In this document: positions 16,459 to 24,140 of the stretch, piece after piece | How positions within the stretch are numbered: position 1 is the first letter of the stretch | How the letters are laid out: the number at the start of each line of letters is the position of its first letter | Source of the DNA: [Streptosporangium] indianense | GTDB lineage: Bacteria > Actinomycetota > Actinomycetes > Streptomycetales > Streptomycetaceae | Direction: 5' to 3' | DNA: 43,254 nucleotides | Assembly (NCBI RefSeq): GCF_021474405.1 | Contig: NZ_JAKEIO010000061.1 | Span: forward strand, 1 to 43,254 | Notes under the pieces: generated by a model | The model's database searches: none | Told to the model about the DNA's origin: nothing | The model's input: the letters and a program-made list of their open reading frames with translations, nothing else | Program-made: the position numbers and the translations under genes

Positions 16459-18827
16459 CGCGGGAGCGGGCAGCGGGGCCGGGGGCGGCCGACGTGGTCC
16501 CGGGCCGGGGCCAGTACACCGAGGACGCCCGCAGACAGCGGCTTCAGTGGCTGCGCGGGCACAGCGGCGCCGCGCTCACGTCGCTGGAGCGGACCGGCCT
16601 GGACGCGTACAACCTGGTCGGCAACGTGGAGAACTTCATCGGTTCGGTCGAGGTGCCGGTGGGTCTGGCGGGGCCGCTGCTGTTCGTCGGGGACGCGGCG
16701 CGCGGGGAGGTGGTGGCCCCGCTGGCGACCACCGAGGGCGCCCTGGTCGCGTCGGCGTCCCGGGGTGCCCGGGCCGTGACCGCGTCCGGCGGGGTGTCGA
16801 CGAGGGTGCTGTCGCAGCGGATGACGCGGGCGCCCGTGCTCGAGTGCGCCGACATCGCCGCCGCCCACCGCCTCACCGAGTGGTTACGGGAGCGGCGGCC
16901 CGCGCTGGAGGCTCAGGTCGGGCTGGTGTCCCGGCACACCCGTCTGGTGGACGTCGAGCCGCACCAGATCGGCCGGTACCTGCACGTGCGGTTCGTCTTC
17001 GAGACCGCCGACGCGGCCGGGCAGAACATGACGACGGCGGCGACCTGGCAGATCTGTCGCTGGCTGACCGACACGCTCGCCGCCGAGGACGGGCTGAGGC
17101 CCAGGAACCTGCTGCTGGAGGGCAATCTCAGCGGCGACAAGAAGGCGACCGTCGGCTCCATGCTGGCCGGCCGCGGCACCCGGGTGACCGCCGAGTGCCG
17201 CCTGAGCCGCGCCACCATGGCCTCGGTGCTGAAGACCACGCCCGAAGCCATGGTCAAGAACCACGTCTCCACGGTTCTCGGCGCCCAGCAGATCGGCATG
17301 CCGGGGCACGGTGTCAACGCGGCGAACATCGTCGCGGCCCTGTTCGTCGCCACGGGCCAGGACGTGGCCTGCGTCCACGAGTCGGGGGTGTCGATCTTCT
17401 CCATGGAGCAGGACGGTGACGACCTGGTCGCCACGATCCTGCTGCCCAACCTCGTCGTGGGCACGGTCGGCGGGGGCACCGGGCTGCCGCACCAGCGTGA
17501 ACTGCTGACCCTGCTCGGCTGCGCGGGTGAGGGCGGCGGCCGCCGGTTCGCCGAGATCGTCGCCGGGTTCGCGCTGGCCCTGGACCTGTCGACCATGGCG
17601 GCGCTGGTCAGCGGCCAGTTCGCCCAGGCGCACCAGCGGCTGGGGCGGGCCCGGCGGGTGGACTGGCTGCGGGAAGGCGATCTCGACGCGGCCCTGTTGC
17701 AGCCGATGCTTTCGCTCGGGCTGGACGACCCCGGCCTGCACGTCACGCGGGTGGAGCCGTCGCCGCCCCTGCGCGGGGACGGGATCGCCGGGGAACTCGG
17801 AGCGCTCGCCGAACGGCGCAGACTGAGCGGGCTGCACCCGCTGCGGGTCGAGTGGGCCTCCGGCGACGGGACTCCCACCGCGGCCGACCTCGTCGCCAAG
17901 GTCAAACCCCGGGGCGAGGAGATCGTCGCCGGGATCGCGATGGTGCTGTCCCTGTGCGGCCCGGAACCGGCCGCGGCGTGGGAGCGCTGGAGCCCGGTCA
18001 CCGGGTTCGACGACGCGCACCGGCGTGAACTCGCGGTGTACCGGCGGACGGAGAGCGCGCTGACGGGGCTGCTCCCGCGCTGCTACGGGGTGCTGGAGGA
18101 CGACGAGCGGGAGGCGTACGTCGTCCTCATGGAGCGGGTGTCCGACGACGGCGGGCCGTGGACGCGTGACCGGATCGACGGAGTGCTGCGCGGCGTCGGA
18201 CGGGTCCACGGCCACTGGCTCGGCCGGGACGAGGAACTGCTCGCCGAGGGCTGGCTGCAGCGGGTGCCGGAGCCGGTGGACCTGGCCAAGGCGCACGAGC
18301 TGTGGGGGGCGCTGGTCCGGCACGCCGCGCAGGAGCAGCCGGACCTGCTGGGCCCCGCCCGGGCGGATGTGCTCACGGGGCTGGCGGAGGATGCCGGGCA
18401 GTGGGCGCCCGCCGTGCACGCCCTGCCCCGGACGCTGGTGCACAACGACCTCAATCCCCGCAACATCGCGGTGCGGGGAGCACGTGTCGTCGTGTACGAC
18501 TGGGAACTCGCCACGGTCGACGTGCCGCAGCGCGACGTCGTGGAGCTGCTCGCGTCCACCCTCGGTCCCGACGCCACGGCGGACGACGTCGAGCACGCCC
18601 TCGCGGTGCACGCGGAAGCCGTGGCCGCGGTGTCGCCTCGGGCGGCGGCGCTGGTGGCCGGATGCGACTGGCGCCGTGGCTACCGGCTGGCGCTGCGCAC
18701 GTTCATGACGACCCGGCTGGCGCTGTACCTGGCCGGGCACAGCCAGCGCGAGTTCGGCTTCCTGCCGCGCCTCGTGCAGACCTCGTTCCGGCTGTGGCAG
18801 CTCGAAGAGGCCCGGGGGGAGGACTGA
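16455..18827 (+). CDS. Class I HMG-CoA reductase fused to an aminoglycoside-phosphotransferase-like kinase
   Basis: 790 aa in one uninterrupted frame. Residues about 40-425 are a soluble class I HMG-CoA reductase: ENFIGSVEVPVGLAGPL, ATTEGALVASASRGARA (catalytic Glu), GQNMTTAAT, GNLSGDKKAT (catalytic Lys near 233), VNAANIVAALFVATGQD (catalytic Asp), GTVGGGTGLPHQ, and FAQAHQRLGR (His near 391). All four catalytic residues appear present. Residues about 465-790 are an APH/choline-kinase domain: LVAKVKPRGEE (ATP-binding Lys), LVHNDLNPRNIAV (catalytic loop, near 662) and VVVYDWE (Mg-binding). GTG 16455 overlaps the GH3 stop and has AGGAGG 7 nt upstream. TTA codon at 16884-16886. I infer two-step chemistry, reducing an acyl thioester to an alcohol and then phosphorylating it; the substrate could be HMG-CoA/mevalonate or a dedicated acyl-CoA. 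No mevalonate-pathway neighbours are present. Confidence 0.9.
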   Translation: MTRERAAGPGAADVVPGRGQYTEDARRQRLQWLRGHSGAALTSLERTGLDAYNLVGNVENFIGSVEVPVGLAGPLLFVGDAARGEVVAPLATTEGALVASASRGARAVTASGGVSTRVLSQRMTRAPVLECADIAAAHRLTEWLRERRPALEAQVGLVSRHTRLVDVEPHQIGRYLHVRFVFETADAAGQNMTTAATWQICRWLTDTLAAEDGLRPRNLLLEGNLSGDKKATVGSMLAGRGTRVTAECRLSRATMASVLKTTPEAMVKNHVSTVLGAQQIGMPGHGVNAANIVAALFVATGQDVACVHESGVSIFSMEQDGDDLVATILLPNLVVGTVGGGTGLPHQRELLTLLGCAGEGGGRRFAEIVAGFALALDLSTMAALVSGQFAQAHQRLGRARRVDWLREGDLDAALLQPMLSLGLDDPGLHVTRVEPSPPLRGDGIAGELGALAERRRLSGLHPLRVEWASGDGTPTAADLVAKVKPRGEEIVAGIAMVLSLCGPEPAAAWERWSPVTGFDDAHRRELAVYRRTESALTGLLPRCYGVLEDDEREAYVVLMERVSDDGGPWTRDRIDGVLRGVGRVHGHWLGRDEELLAEGWLQRVPEPVDLAKAHELWGALVRHAAQEQPDLLGPARADVLTGLAEDAGQWAPAVHALPRTLVHNDLNPRNIAVRGARVVVYDWELATVDVPQRDVVELLASTLGPDATADDVEHALAVHAEAVAAVSPRAAALVAGCDWRRGYRLALRTFMTTRLALYLAGHSQREFGFLPRLVQTSFRLWQLEEARGED

Positions 18828-18828
18828 G

Positions 18829-19647
18829 GTGCGGGCCGCTGTCGTGGGGATCGACGGCACGGGCAAGACCACGGTGCTGCGCCGGATGCGCGAGCGGGGC
18901 GACGTCGCGGTCGTGCACGCCATCCGGGCCCATGACGACCCGCACAGTCCGTACGCCGCGCTGTCCAGGGCACTGGCCGGGGCGTCGGCCGCGGCGGACG
19001 CCCTGGGCCGGGTACAGCTGAAGCTGGCCGTGCTGTACCTGCAGCTGTGCCTGTACGGCCCCACGGAGCGGCGCGCCTTACGCCAGGGCCGGATCCTCAT
19101 CTCCGACCGGCATCCGCTGATCGACCCGCTGGCGTACCTGCCGATGTTCGTCCGGGCCGACCGTGAGGACGCTCCCGACGCCGATGTCGAGGCCTTCTGG
19201 CGCGGGCAGGAGCCCCGGGCCGCCGGAGCGGTACGCGACTGGCTCGTGGCCCGTACCGGACGTGCCGACCCGAGGCCGCTGGGCACGGGTCTCCTGCGCC
19301 GGGCGACGGGTCCGCCGCAGGACGTCCTCGACCACTTCAGCCGGTCCTGCGGTGTGTCGCTGCCCCACGCGGTGGTGCTGCTCGACCTGCCCGTCGAGGA
19401 CGCCCTGGCACGCACCCGGGACCGGCGCGGCGGGGGCGAACTGCACGAGACGGCGGACCTGCTGTCGCTGGTACGGCAGCACTACGAGACCGCTCTGGCC
19501 TGGCTGGCGCGCGCCCGGCCGGAGGTCGCCGTCCACCGTGTCGACTGCCGTGGCCGCACCGCGGCGGAGGTGACCGAGGCGGTCCGCGAGGCGGTGGGCT
19601 CCACCGCGGTACGCATCCGGACGCGCGGAGACGACGACCGGTGCTGA
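18829..19647 (+). CDS. dTMP-kinase-like P-loop kinase
   Basis: 272 aa. The P-loop GIDGTGKTT is at residues 7-15. SDRHPLIDPLAYLPMF (near 90) matches the DR(Y/H) segment of thymidylate-kinase-like enzymes, and PHAVVLLDLPVEDALARTRDRR is the usual beta-strand plus lid region. It is longer than housekeeping Tmk (about 210 aa) and clearly divergent, so DNA metabolism is unlikely. GTG 18829 follows the reductase/kinase stop by one base. A TTA codon lies at 19078-19080. As last gene of the operon it may phosphorylate the product of the preceding APH domain, building a phosphate chain on an alcohol made by the reductase domain; this is inference. Confidence 0.85.
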   Translation: MRAAVVGIDGTGKTTVLRRMRERGDVAVVHAIRAHDDPHSPYAALSRALAGASAAADALGRVQLKLAVLYLQLCLYGPTERRALRQGRILISDRHPLIDPLAYLPMFVRADREDAPDADVEAFWRGQEPRAAGAVRDWLVARTGRADPRPLGTGLLRRATGPPQDVLDHFSRSCGVSLPHAVVLLDLPVEDALARTRDRRGGGELHETADLLSLVRQHYETALAWLARARPEVAVHRVDCRGRTAAEVTEAVREAVGSTAVRIRTRGDDDRC

Positions 19648-19719
19648 AGGGGATCCGGCGGACCGGTCGGCCTGGCGGATCGCGGTGTTGCGCGAGAGCG
19701 CCGGGCGGGGCGGTTCGGC

Positions 19720-19835
19720 CCATGTGCACGAACACGTGGGCGAGGGTGCTGACGGACGACGAGCGCGCGGCGGGCGACACCATGATGATCTGTGTGTCCC
19801 GCTGTCGCGGGAAGCGGCTCGGGCTGGATCTGTGA
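19720..19835 (+). pseudogene. C-terminal remnant of a PDR/VanB-type oxidoreductase
   Basis: The last reading frame before 19835 ends RVLTDDERAAGDTMMICVSRCRGKRLGLDL-like (read in two parts: VLTDDERAAGDTMMICVSR and CRGKRLGLDL, then stop). This is the typical end of the plant-type [2Fe-2S] domain in phthalate dioxygenase reductase/vanillate demethylase reductase proteins. The NAD/FMN domains and the iron-sulfur cysteine loop are absent upstream, where only out-of-family codons occur. It marks either the end of the biosynthetic cluster or an old deletion scar. An ATG at 19641 opens the frame, but no ribosome site supports it. Confidence 0.6.
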
Positions 19836-19847
19836 GGCCCCGTTCCG

Positions 19848-20537
19848 TCAGTCCTCCCGGTCCGTTCGGGGCGCGGCCCACAGGCCGCGGACGTGTCCGA
19901 GGTGCCGGGTCATCACGGCGCGGACGGCCTTCTCGTCGCGGGCGAGCAGGGCGTCCAGGATCTCCAGGTGCTCCTCCGCCGACGCCTCCAGCCTTCCCTG
20001 CTCGACCAGTGCCGTAAGGCCGTAGAGGCGGGAGCGGCGTCGGAGGTCGCGGACGACGTCGACGAGGTGGCCGTTGCCGGCGAGGGCCAGCAGGCCGAGG
20101 TGGAAGCGCAGGTCGGCCTCGACGTAGGCGATGAGGTCCCCGGCGGCGGCGGAGGTGACGATCTCCCGGGCGACCGGGCGGAGCGCCTCCAGGGCCACGG
20201 GGTCGGCGGTCCGGGCGAGTTCGGCCGTGGTGGGGATCTCGATCAGCGCCCGGATGTGGGTGTACTCGTCGAGCTGTTGCTCGGAGACGGCCGTGACCCG
20301 GAAGCCCTTGTTGGGCACGGTGTCGACCAGGCCCTCCTTGGCCAGGTCGAGCATGGCCTCGCGCACGGGTGTGGCGGAGACGCCGAAGCGGGCGGCGAGT
20401 CCGGGGGCCGAGTAGACCTCGCCGGGCCGCAGTTCACCGGCGATCAGCGCGGCCCGCAGCGCGTCCGCGACCCGCTCCCGGTGGCTGGGCTTCCTGCTGC
20501 CCAGCACGGGCAGGGCGGGGGTGTGCTGCGGGGCCAT
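19848..20537 (-). CDS. GntR-family (FCD) regulator of hydroxyproline catabolism
   Basis: 229 aa. The winged-helix domain includes VADALRAALIAGELRPGE, LAARFGVSATPVREAMLDLAKEGLVD (recognition helix, residues 50-75) and NKGFRVT. The C-terminal FCD effector domain carries the metal/ligand-type residues in EADLRFHLGLLALAGN and EEHLEILDALLARD. FCD regulators of this type usually repress small-acid or amino-acid catabolic operons. It is the last gene of the minus-strand hydroxyproline cluster, 40 bp after the epimerase gene, and probably controls it. A candidate operator for it is at 25334-25358. Confidence 0.9.
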   Translation of the reverse strand: MAPQHTPALPVLGSRKPSHRERVADALRAALIAGELRPGEVYSAPGLAARFGVSATPVREAMLDLAKEGLVDTVPNKGFRVTAVSEQQLDEYTHIRALIEIPTTAELARTADPVALEALRPVAREIVTSAAAGDLIAYVEADLRFHLGLLALAGNGHLVDVVRDLRRRSRLYGLTALVEQGRLEASAEEHLEILDALLARDEKAVRAVMTRHLGHVRGLWAAPRTDRED

Positions 20538-20577
20538 GGCGATTCGGGTTTCCTCTCGTGGTCTGCTCGGGTGCGCT

Positions 20578-21579
20578 CTACAGGACGAAGCCCGCGGGGA
20601 ACGGGTCCTCGGGGTCCAGCAGGTACTGGGCGGTGCCGGTGATCCAGGCGCGGCCCGTGAAGCTGGGCAGCACGGCCGGGCGGCCGGCGACCTCGGTGGT
20701 GCCGAGCAGCCGGCCGGTGAAGCGGGTGCCGATGAAGGACTCGTTCACGAACTCGGTGTGCAGCGGGAGTTCGCCGCGCGCATGCAACTGTGCCATGCGG
20801 GCGCTGGTGCCGGTGCCGCAGGGCGAGCGGTCGAACCAGCCGGGGTGGATGGCCATGGCGTGCCGGGAGTGGCGGGCCGTCGAGCCGGGGGCGGCCAGGT
20901 AGACGTGGTGGAGCCCGTGGATGGACGCGTCCTCCGGGTGCACGGGCGGGTCCTCTGCGTTGACGGCGGACATGAGGGACAGGCCCGCGGCGAGGATCTC
21001 GTCCTTGCGGGACCGGTCGAAGGGCAGACCGAACCGCTCCAGCGGCAGGATGGCGTAGAAGTTGCCGCCGAACGCGAGGTCGTACGTCACCGTCCGGCCG
21101 TCGGTGAGGGTGGCCTTGCGGTCGAGGCCGACGGCGAAGGAGGGCACGTTCCGGAGGGTGACCGCCTGTGCGGCCCCATCCTTCACCGCGACCTCGGCGA
21201 CGACCGGGCCGGCCGGGGTGTCGAGCCGGATGGTGGTGACCGGCTCGACGACGTCGACCATGCCGGTCTCGACCAGGACGGTCGCCACGCCGATGGTGCC
21301 GTGCCCGCACATGGGCAGGTAGCCGGAGACCTCGATGTAGAGGACGCCCCAGTCGCAGTCGGGCCGGGTCGGCGGCTGGAGGATCGCGCCGCTCATCGCG
21401 GAGTGTCCGCGTGGCTCGTTCATCAGCAACTGCTTGATGTCGTCGCGGTGTTCGCGGAACCACAGCCGCCGTTCGTTCATGGTGGCGCCCGGGACGGTGC
21501 CGACGCCGCCGGTGATGACGCGGGTCGGCATGCCCTCGGTGTGCGAGTCGGCGGCGTGCAGGACGAGTCTGCTGCGCAT
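20578..21579 (-). CDS. 4-hydroxyproline 2-epimerase / proline racemase family
   Basis: 333 aa. Both catalytic cysteines of the proline-racemase family are present: MCGHGTIG (near residue 90) and DRSPCGTGTSARMA (near 255). The first Cys plus the second Cys indicates a true racemase/epimerase rather than the Thr-type hydroxyproline dehydratase. The substrate is given by context: next to a D-amino-acid oxidase system and a DapA-like deaminase, it should convert trans-4-hydroxy-L-proline into cis-4-hydroxy-D-proline, the first step of the epimerase pathway. It follows the deaminase gene by 5 bp. Confidence 0.92.
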   Translation of the reverse strand: MRSRLVLHAADSHTEGMPTRVITGGVGTVPGATMNERRLWFREHRDDIKQLLMNEPRGHSAMSGAILQPPTRPDCDWGVLYIEVSGYLPMCGHGTIGVATVLVETGMVDVVEPVTTIRLDTPAGPVVAEVAVKDGAAQAVTLRNVPSFAVGLDRKATLTDGRTVTYDLAFGGNFYAILPLERFGLPFDRSRKDEILAAGLSLMSAVNAEDPPVHPEDASIHGLHHVYLAAPGSTARHSRHAMAIHPGWFDRSPCGTGTSARMAQLHARGELPLHTEFVNESFIGTRFTGRLLGTTEVAGRPAVLPSFTGRAWITGTAQYLLDPEDPFPAGFVL

Positions 21580-21584
21580 GGTCC

Positions 21585-22475
21585 TCAGCTCAATCCGGCC
21601 GCGAGGGCCTTCTCGGTGGCGGCTCGGACGGCCGCCTCCTGCTCGGGCGGCAGCGGCACCCGCGGCGGGCGGCAGGGGCCGCCGTGGCGGCCGACGAGGT
21701 CCATGGACAGCTTGATGGCCTGGACGAACTCCACGCGGGAGTCCCAGCGCAGCAGCGGGTGCAGCTGCCGGTACAGGGGCAGCGCGGTGTCCAGGTCGCC
21801 GCCGACCGCGGCGCGGTACAGCTCGACGCAGGCGCGGGGCAGCGCGTTCGGGTAGCCCGCGACCCAGCCCTTGGCTCCGGCGACGGCCAGCTCCAGCAGG
21901 ACGTCGTCCGCGCCGATCAGCAGGTCCAGTTCGGGGGCGAGTTCGGCGATCCGGTAGGCCCGGCGGACGTCGCCGGAGAACTCCTTCACCCCGTGGATGT
22001 GTCCTTCGCCGTGCAGCCTGGCGAGGAGTTCGGGGACGAGGTCGACCTTGGTGTCGATCGGGTTGTTGTAGGCGACGACCGGCAGGCCCGACCGGGCGAC
22101 CTCGGCGTAGTGGGCGACGACGGAACGCTCGTCGGCGCGGTAGGCGTTCGGGGGCAGCAGCATCACCGCGCGGCAGCCGGCCTCCGCGGCCTGCTCGGCC
22201 CAGCGCCGCGCCTCGGCCGACCCGTAGGCGGCTACGCCGGGCATCACGCGCTCTCCGCCGATCGCGGCGACGGCCGTCTCGACGACCCGGGCCCGTTCCT
22301 CGGGCGTGAGCACTTGGTACTCGCCGAGGGAGCCGTTCGGTACGACGCCGTCGCAGCCGTTCGCGACCAGCCAGGCGCAGTGCTCGGCGTACCGGTCGTG
22401 GTTCACCGAGAGGTCGTCGTTCAGTGGGAGCGCGGTGGCGACGAGGACGCCGCGCCAGGGGCGGGGTGCGGTCAT
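21585..22475 (-). CDS. DapA/DHDPS-family 1-pyrroline-4-hydroxy-2-carboxylate deaminase
   Basis: 296 aa TIM-barrel lyase. The Schiff-base Lys is in GVKEFSGD (near 163) and the catalytic Tyr in VVAYNNP (near 137); VPNGSLGEYQVLT corresponds to the substrate-binding GTTGE loop, with SLGE in place of TTGE. In bacterial hydroxyproline degradation this family member deaminates pyrroline-4-hydroxy-2-carboxylate to alpha-ketoglutarate semialdehyde. The ATG at 22475 overlaps the upstream FAD gene stop by 4 bp and has a strong CAGGAGGGA ribosome site. No semialdehyde dehydrogenase for the last step is in the window. Confidence 0.9.
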   Translation of the reverse strand: MTAPRPWRGVLVATALPLNDDLSVNHDRYAEHCAWLVANGCDGVVPNGSLGEYQVLTPEERARVVETAVAAIGGERVMPGVAAYGSAEARRWAEQAAEAGCRAVMLLPPNAYRADERSVVAHYAEVARSGLPVVAYNNPIDTKVDLVPELLARLHGEGHIHGVKEFSGDVRRAYRIAELAPELDLLIGADDVLLELAVAGAKGWVAGYPNALPRACVELYRAAVGGDLDTALPLYRQLHPLLRWDSRVEFVQAIKLSMDLVGRHGGPCRPPRVPLPPEQEAAVRAATEKALAAGLS

Positions 22476-23836
22476 GACGGTCCCTCCTGGGGGTGTTGCC
22501 GGGCGAGGACGCCGAGCGGCACGGGGCGGGCGAACGGGCGCTTGCCCGGGGCGGGCGGGCAGCCGGCGAGACCGGCGACCGCGGTGCCGCACATCCGGCC
22601 CTGGCACCAGCCCATCCCGGCGCGGGTGAGCAGCTTCACGGTGCGTTCGTCGCCCGCGCCGAGGTCCAGGGCCTCGCGCACGGCCCCGGCGGTGACCTCC
22701 TCGCAGCGGCAGACCACGGTGTCGTCGGTGATCTGCTCGGGCCAGTGCGCGGGCGGCGCGTAGGCGGAGTCGAGGGCGGCGGCGGACCGTCTGAGCTTCG
22801 CCCGGGCCTTCAGGGCGGCGGGCGCCGGGCCGGGGGCGGTACCGCGCAGGTGGGCGGCGGCGGAACAGCCGGCGATGTGTCCCTCGGCGAGGGCGAGGTC
22901 GGCGCCGCCGACACCGGTGGCCTCGCCGGCCGCCCACACGCCGGGCACGTCCGTGCGCTGCTCGGGGTCGATGGCCACGGTGAGCCCGTCCAGGCGGCAG
23001 CCGAGGCTCTCGGCGAGGTCGGTGTGCGGGAGCATGCCGTGTCCGACGGCGAGGGCGTCGCAGTCCAGGTGCCGCTCGGTGCCGGGCCGGACCCGGCCCT
23101 CGGCGTCGAGGGAGGCGACCGTGACGCCGGTCAGCCGGTCGTCGCCGTGGGCACGGACGACGGTGTGGCGGGTGAGGACCGGGACGCGGTGGCGCAGCAG
23201 CCGGGCGGCGTATCCGGCGCCCTCCGGGAGCTTGCCGGCCAGGGCCCGGCCGTGGCGGGCGAGACGGCCCGGGCCGGCCGACTCGACGAGCGCGGCGACC
23301 TCGACGCCGGCGGCCGCGAGCCCGGTCGCCACGGGCAGCAGCAGCGGCCCGGTCCCGGCCACGACCGCTCGGCGCCCCGGCACGGCCAGCCCGCCCTTGA
23401 GCATGGCCTGGGCGCCGCCGGCCGTGACGACGCCGGGGAGGGTCCAGCCGGGGAACGGCAGCACCTTCTCGTAGCCGCCGGTGGCCAGGAGCACGGCGCG
23501 GGCGCGCACCTCGACGGGCTGGTCCTGCTCCGGGCCGAGCAGCGCGTGCACGGTGAAGCCGTCCGGAGTGCGCTCCGCACTCCAGACGTGGTGGTCCGTC
23601 AGCACGTGTACGGCATGTGCGGCCAGTCCGTCCCGCAGCCGCTTCCAGGTCCGCCACCGGTGGTGCAGCGCCTCGGGCCGCGCGGCGCCCAGTCCGGCGG
23701 CGGGCTGCCGGTAGTACTGACCGCCGGGCTGTGCGGCGGCGTCGACGAGCGTGACGCGCACGCCGCGCGCGCAGGCGGCGAGGGCGGCGGCGAGCCCGGC
23801 CGGTCCGGCGCCGACCACGGCGAGGTCAGTCCGCAT
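22472..23836 (-). CDS. FAD/NAD(P)-dependent subunit of D-hydroxyproline dehydrogenase
   Basis: 454 aa. Starts with the dinucleotide-binding motif VVGAGPAGLAAALAA, followed by AAQPGGQYYRQP. A second nucleotide fold is at VVAGTGPLLLPVATGLAAAG. The C-terminus carries a BFD-like [2Fe-2S] region with CRCEEV and, 33-36 residues later, CQGRMC. This matches the large electron-transfer subunit of three-part D-hydroxyproline/opine-type dehydrogenases (LhpB/E/F and OoxA/HcnB relatives). ATG 23836 overlaps the small [2Fe-2S] subunit gene by 11 bp, so both are made together. Confidence 0.88.
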   Translation of the reverse strand: MRTDLAVVGAGPAGLAAALAACARGVRVTLVDAAAQPGGQYYRQPAAGLGAARPEALHHRWRTWKRLRDGLAAHAVHVLTDHHVWSAERTPDGFTVHALLGPEQDQPVEVRARAVLLATGGYEKVLPFPGWTLPGVVTAGGAQAMLKGGLAVPGRRAVVAGTGPLLLPVATGLAAAGVEVAALVESAGPGRLARHGRALAGKLPEGAGYAARLLRHRVPVLTRHTVVRAHGDDRLTGVTVASLDAEGRVRPGTERHLDCDALAVGHGMLPHTDLAESLGCRLDGLTVAIDPEQRTDVPGVWAAGEATGVGGADLALAEGHIAGCSAAAHLRGTAPGPAPAALKARAKLRRSAAALDSAYAPPAHWPEQITDDTVVCRCEEVTAGAVREALDLGAGDERTVKLLTRAGMGWCQGRMCGTAVAGLAGCPPAPGKRPFARPVPLGVLARQHPQEGPS

Positions 23837-24140
23837 GGCACGCCTCCTCCTGGCCCGTCCCGTCCTGCGTGGCGATCACGTCCCCGGGCCGCACCGGCAC
23901 CAGGCAGGCCCGCCGGTTGGGGAGGCCGTTGACGGTCACCAGGCAGTCGAAGCAGACGCCGATCCCGCAGAACACCCCGCGCGGACGGCCCTGTGACCGG
24001 GTGGAGCGCCAGGAGGTGACGCCCGCCGCCCACAGCGCGGCGGCGACCGTCTGCCCGGGCAGCGCCTCGACGGGCCGCCCGTCGAACGTGACCGTGAAGG
24101 CGGGGCCGGGCCTGGCCCCCGCGAGCTCCAGCGGATTCAC
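23826..24140 (-). CDS. [2Fe-2S] ferredoxin-like subunit of D-hydroxyproline dehydrogenase
   Basis: 104 aa. The cluster-binding motif is FCGIGVCFDCLVTVNGLPNRRAC read as C-x4-C-x2-C-x11-C (residues about 63-83). It resembles the small subunits of sarcosine-oxidase-like, opine-oxidase and hydroxyproline dehydrogenase complexes (HcnA type). GTG 24140 overlaps the stop of the oxidase gene (GTGA). It would carry electrons between the FAD subunits. Confidence 0.9.
   Translation of the reverse strand: MNPLELAGARPGPAFTVTFDGRPVEALPGQTVAAALWAAGVTSWRSTRSQGRPRGVFCGIGVCFDCLVTVNGLPNRRACLVPVRPGDVIATQDGTGQEEACHAD

Noticed and set aside
18829..19647. Housekeeping thymidylate kinase
   Set aside because: Longer and divergent from Tmk, last gene of a TTA-rich biosynthetic operon; better seen as a dedicated small-molecule kinase.
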